A stretch of DNA of 6,440 bases from a bacterium. Its GTDB lineage: Bacteria > Patescibacteriota > Minisyncoccia > Moranbacterales > DUUL01. This document shows, piece after piece, positions 5,839 through 6,440 of this stretch. The first letter of the stretch is position 1, and the number at the start of each line of letters is the position of its first letter. The stretch covers positions 1 to 6,440 of the forward strand of contig DAOWHU010000011.1 in NCBI GenBank assembly GCA_030641245.1, written 5' to 3'. A program made the position numbers and the translations under genes. A model generated the notes under the pieces. It had not been told where the DNA came from, searched no databases, and saw only the letters and a list, made by a program, of their open reading frames with translations.

Positions 5839-6090
5839 ATGTATTACGTTTATATTCTTGAGTGTGTTGATAAGACTTTGTATACTGGGATCACTACCGA
5901 TTTGAAACGGCGGATTACGGAACATAATGAGTCCGAGCTAGGAGCTAGGTATACTTCTTCTCGTAGACCAGTGAAAATGGTTTATTCCAAAAAATTTAAA
6001 AACAGAGCTGAGGCTTCGGCGGAAGAATTTAGAATCAAAAAATTAAACAAATCAAAGAAACTAGAGTTAATTTCAACTTCAAAAATTTGA
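5839..6090 (+). CDS. GIY-YIG nuclease-fold protein, YhbQ/UPF0213 type
   Basis: 83-residue single-domain protein of the GIY-YIG superfamily, about the usual length for the stand-alone YhbQ/UPF0213 group. The GIY part reads YYVYILEC (2-9) and the YIG part LYTGITTDLKRRITEHN (14-30), with the catalytic arginine most likely R25 and the family histidine H29. The C-terminal half has ARYTSSRRPVKMVY (36-49) and EASAEEFRIKKL (58-69), where E62/E63 supplies the metal-binding glutamate. The active-site set therefore looks intact. Members have a nuclease fold and are suspected of DNA processing, but cellular roles are poorly defined. The ATG opens directly on the conserved N-terminus, with no Shine-Dalgarno. 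It is followed 10 bp later by a terminator, so it is probably the last gene of its transcript. Context does not link it to glycan synthesis. Confidence 0.93.
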   Translation: MYYVYILECVDKTLYTGITTDLKRRITEHNESELGARYTSSRRPVKMVYSKKFKNRAEASAEEFRIKKLNKSKKLELISTSKI

Positions 6091-6100
6091 ATTTAACCGT

Positions 6101-6130
6101 TCCCATACTTTAGAATATGGGAGCAGTTTT
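6101..6130 (+). terminator. Rho-independent terminator after the GIY-YIG gene
   Basis: TCCCATA (6101-6107) and TATGGGA (6116-6122) form a 7-bp stem with an 8-nt loop, followed by GCAG and TTTTATAT. It starts 11 bases after the stop codon. The U-tract is short and set off by four bases, so efficiency may be moderate. Confidence 0.65.
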
Positions 6131-6193
6131 ATATGGTTCATAATTTGCGGTAGAAGGGCAAAAGGAGTAGGATAGAAGTGTTAAGCAATATCC

Positions 6194-6202
6194 TGATATA
6201 AG
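6194..6202 (+). promoter_or_regulatory. Weak extended -10 candidate for the last gene
   Basis: TGATATAAG resembles TGnTATAAT with one hexamer mismatch. No -35 box is seen at the usual distance. The start would fall near 6209, about 12 nt before ATG 6221. The rest of 6131-6193 shows no gene, only an A/G-rich stretch. Confidence 0.25.
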
Positions 6203-6220
6203 CGAAAATAATCTCTAGTT

Positions 6221-6440
6221 ATGAATTTGCCATCAATAAAATTTAAATATTTTGAGAAACTGAAATTATGGAATGATTTTCTTTCAGGTTCAAGTATTTT
6301 TGAAAATTCCAAAAAAGAATATTGGGAATGTGAAAAGATAATTTTATTGTGGGCTTATTCTTCATTTCATCAACATTTGTATTCGTCTATTGCTGCAGGT
6401 AGGGTTTTACGGTTGTTTAGAGAAAAAAAAGGTGAGGTGG
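6221..6440 (+). CDS. Start of an unrecognised protein, truncated by the window end
   Basis: From ATG 6221 the frame is open for 73 codons to the edge with no stop, which is notable in DNA this AT-rich. The product starts MNLPSIKFKYFEKLKLW and is rich in aromatic residues, with WECEKIILLWAYSSFHQHLYSS (about 36-57) looking like an amphipathic helix and then RVLRLFREKKG. I see no signal peptide, clear membrane segment or known motif. It lies downstream of a terminator and so probably has its own promoter. No Shine-Dalgarno precedes the ATG; the AAAGGAG at 6161-6167 is too far away. It could be an accessory or mobile-element gene, but only the missing part can tell. Confidence 0.55.
   Translation, partial: MNLPSIKFKYFEKLKLWNDFLSGSSIFENSKKEYWECEKIILLWAYSSFHQHLYSSIAAGRVLRLFREKKGEV

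Noticed and set aside
6161..6201. AAAGGAG (6161-6167) followed by GTG at 6178, as a translated leader
   Set aside because: The frame gives only 7 codons before TAA. The good ribosome-binding match is unusual for this window but is most likely chance in an A/G-rich stretch.

Overview
The window is AT-rich (roughly one third G+C by eye). It holds part of a cell-surface polysaccharide locus, followed by a short accessory stretch. None of the genes starting here has a convincing Shine-Dalgarno sequence. TGA is used as an ordinary stop, for example at the ends of the genes at 3871-5529 and 5839-6090, so the TGA-as-glycine code of some Patescibacteria does not apply. Weak ribosome-binding sites, lysine- and asparagine-rich proteins, a small YhbQ-type GIY-YIG protein and several GT4 and Wzy genes together best fit a Patescibacteria (Candidate Phyla Radiation) genome. 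That placement is an inference; no taxonomic marker gene is present.

Layout. A Wzy_C/O-antigen-ligase-like membrane protein runs leftward from 1223 and leaves the window at base 1. A 54-bp divergent control region (1224-1277) carries a near-consensus promoter for it and an overlapping extended -10 promoter pointing right. Rightward come a GT4 glycosyltransferase (1278-2543), a 156-bp gap almost filled by a roughly 140-bp imperfect palindrome, a second GT4 glycosyltransferase (2700-3878), and a second Wzy/ligase-like membrane protein (3871-5529) overlapping it by 8 bp. About 310 bp follow with four strong hairpins and at most a small doubtful ORF. Then come a GIY-YIG domain protein (5839-6090), a rho-independent terminator, and the start of an unrecognised gene (6221 to the edge).

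How the genes may work together. The two GT4 enzymes would add sugars to a lipid-linked glycan on the cytoplasmic side. The two polytopic proteins would polymerise the glycan or ligate it to an acceptor on the outer face of the membrane. No flippase or initiating transferase lies in the window, so the locus probably continues to the left. The GIY-YIG protein and the last ORF look unrelated to glycan synthesis.

The least explained parts are the long palindrome at 2541-2680, the hairpin cluster at 5552-5799 with an in-frame amber-interrupted ORF across it, and a GC-rich 16-bp palindrome inside the second membrane-protein gene.
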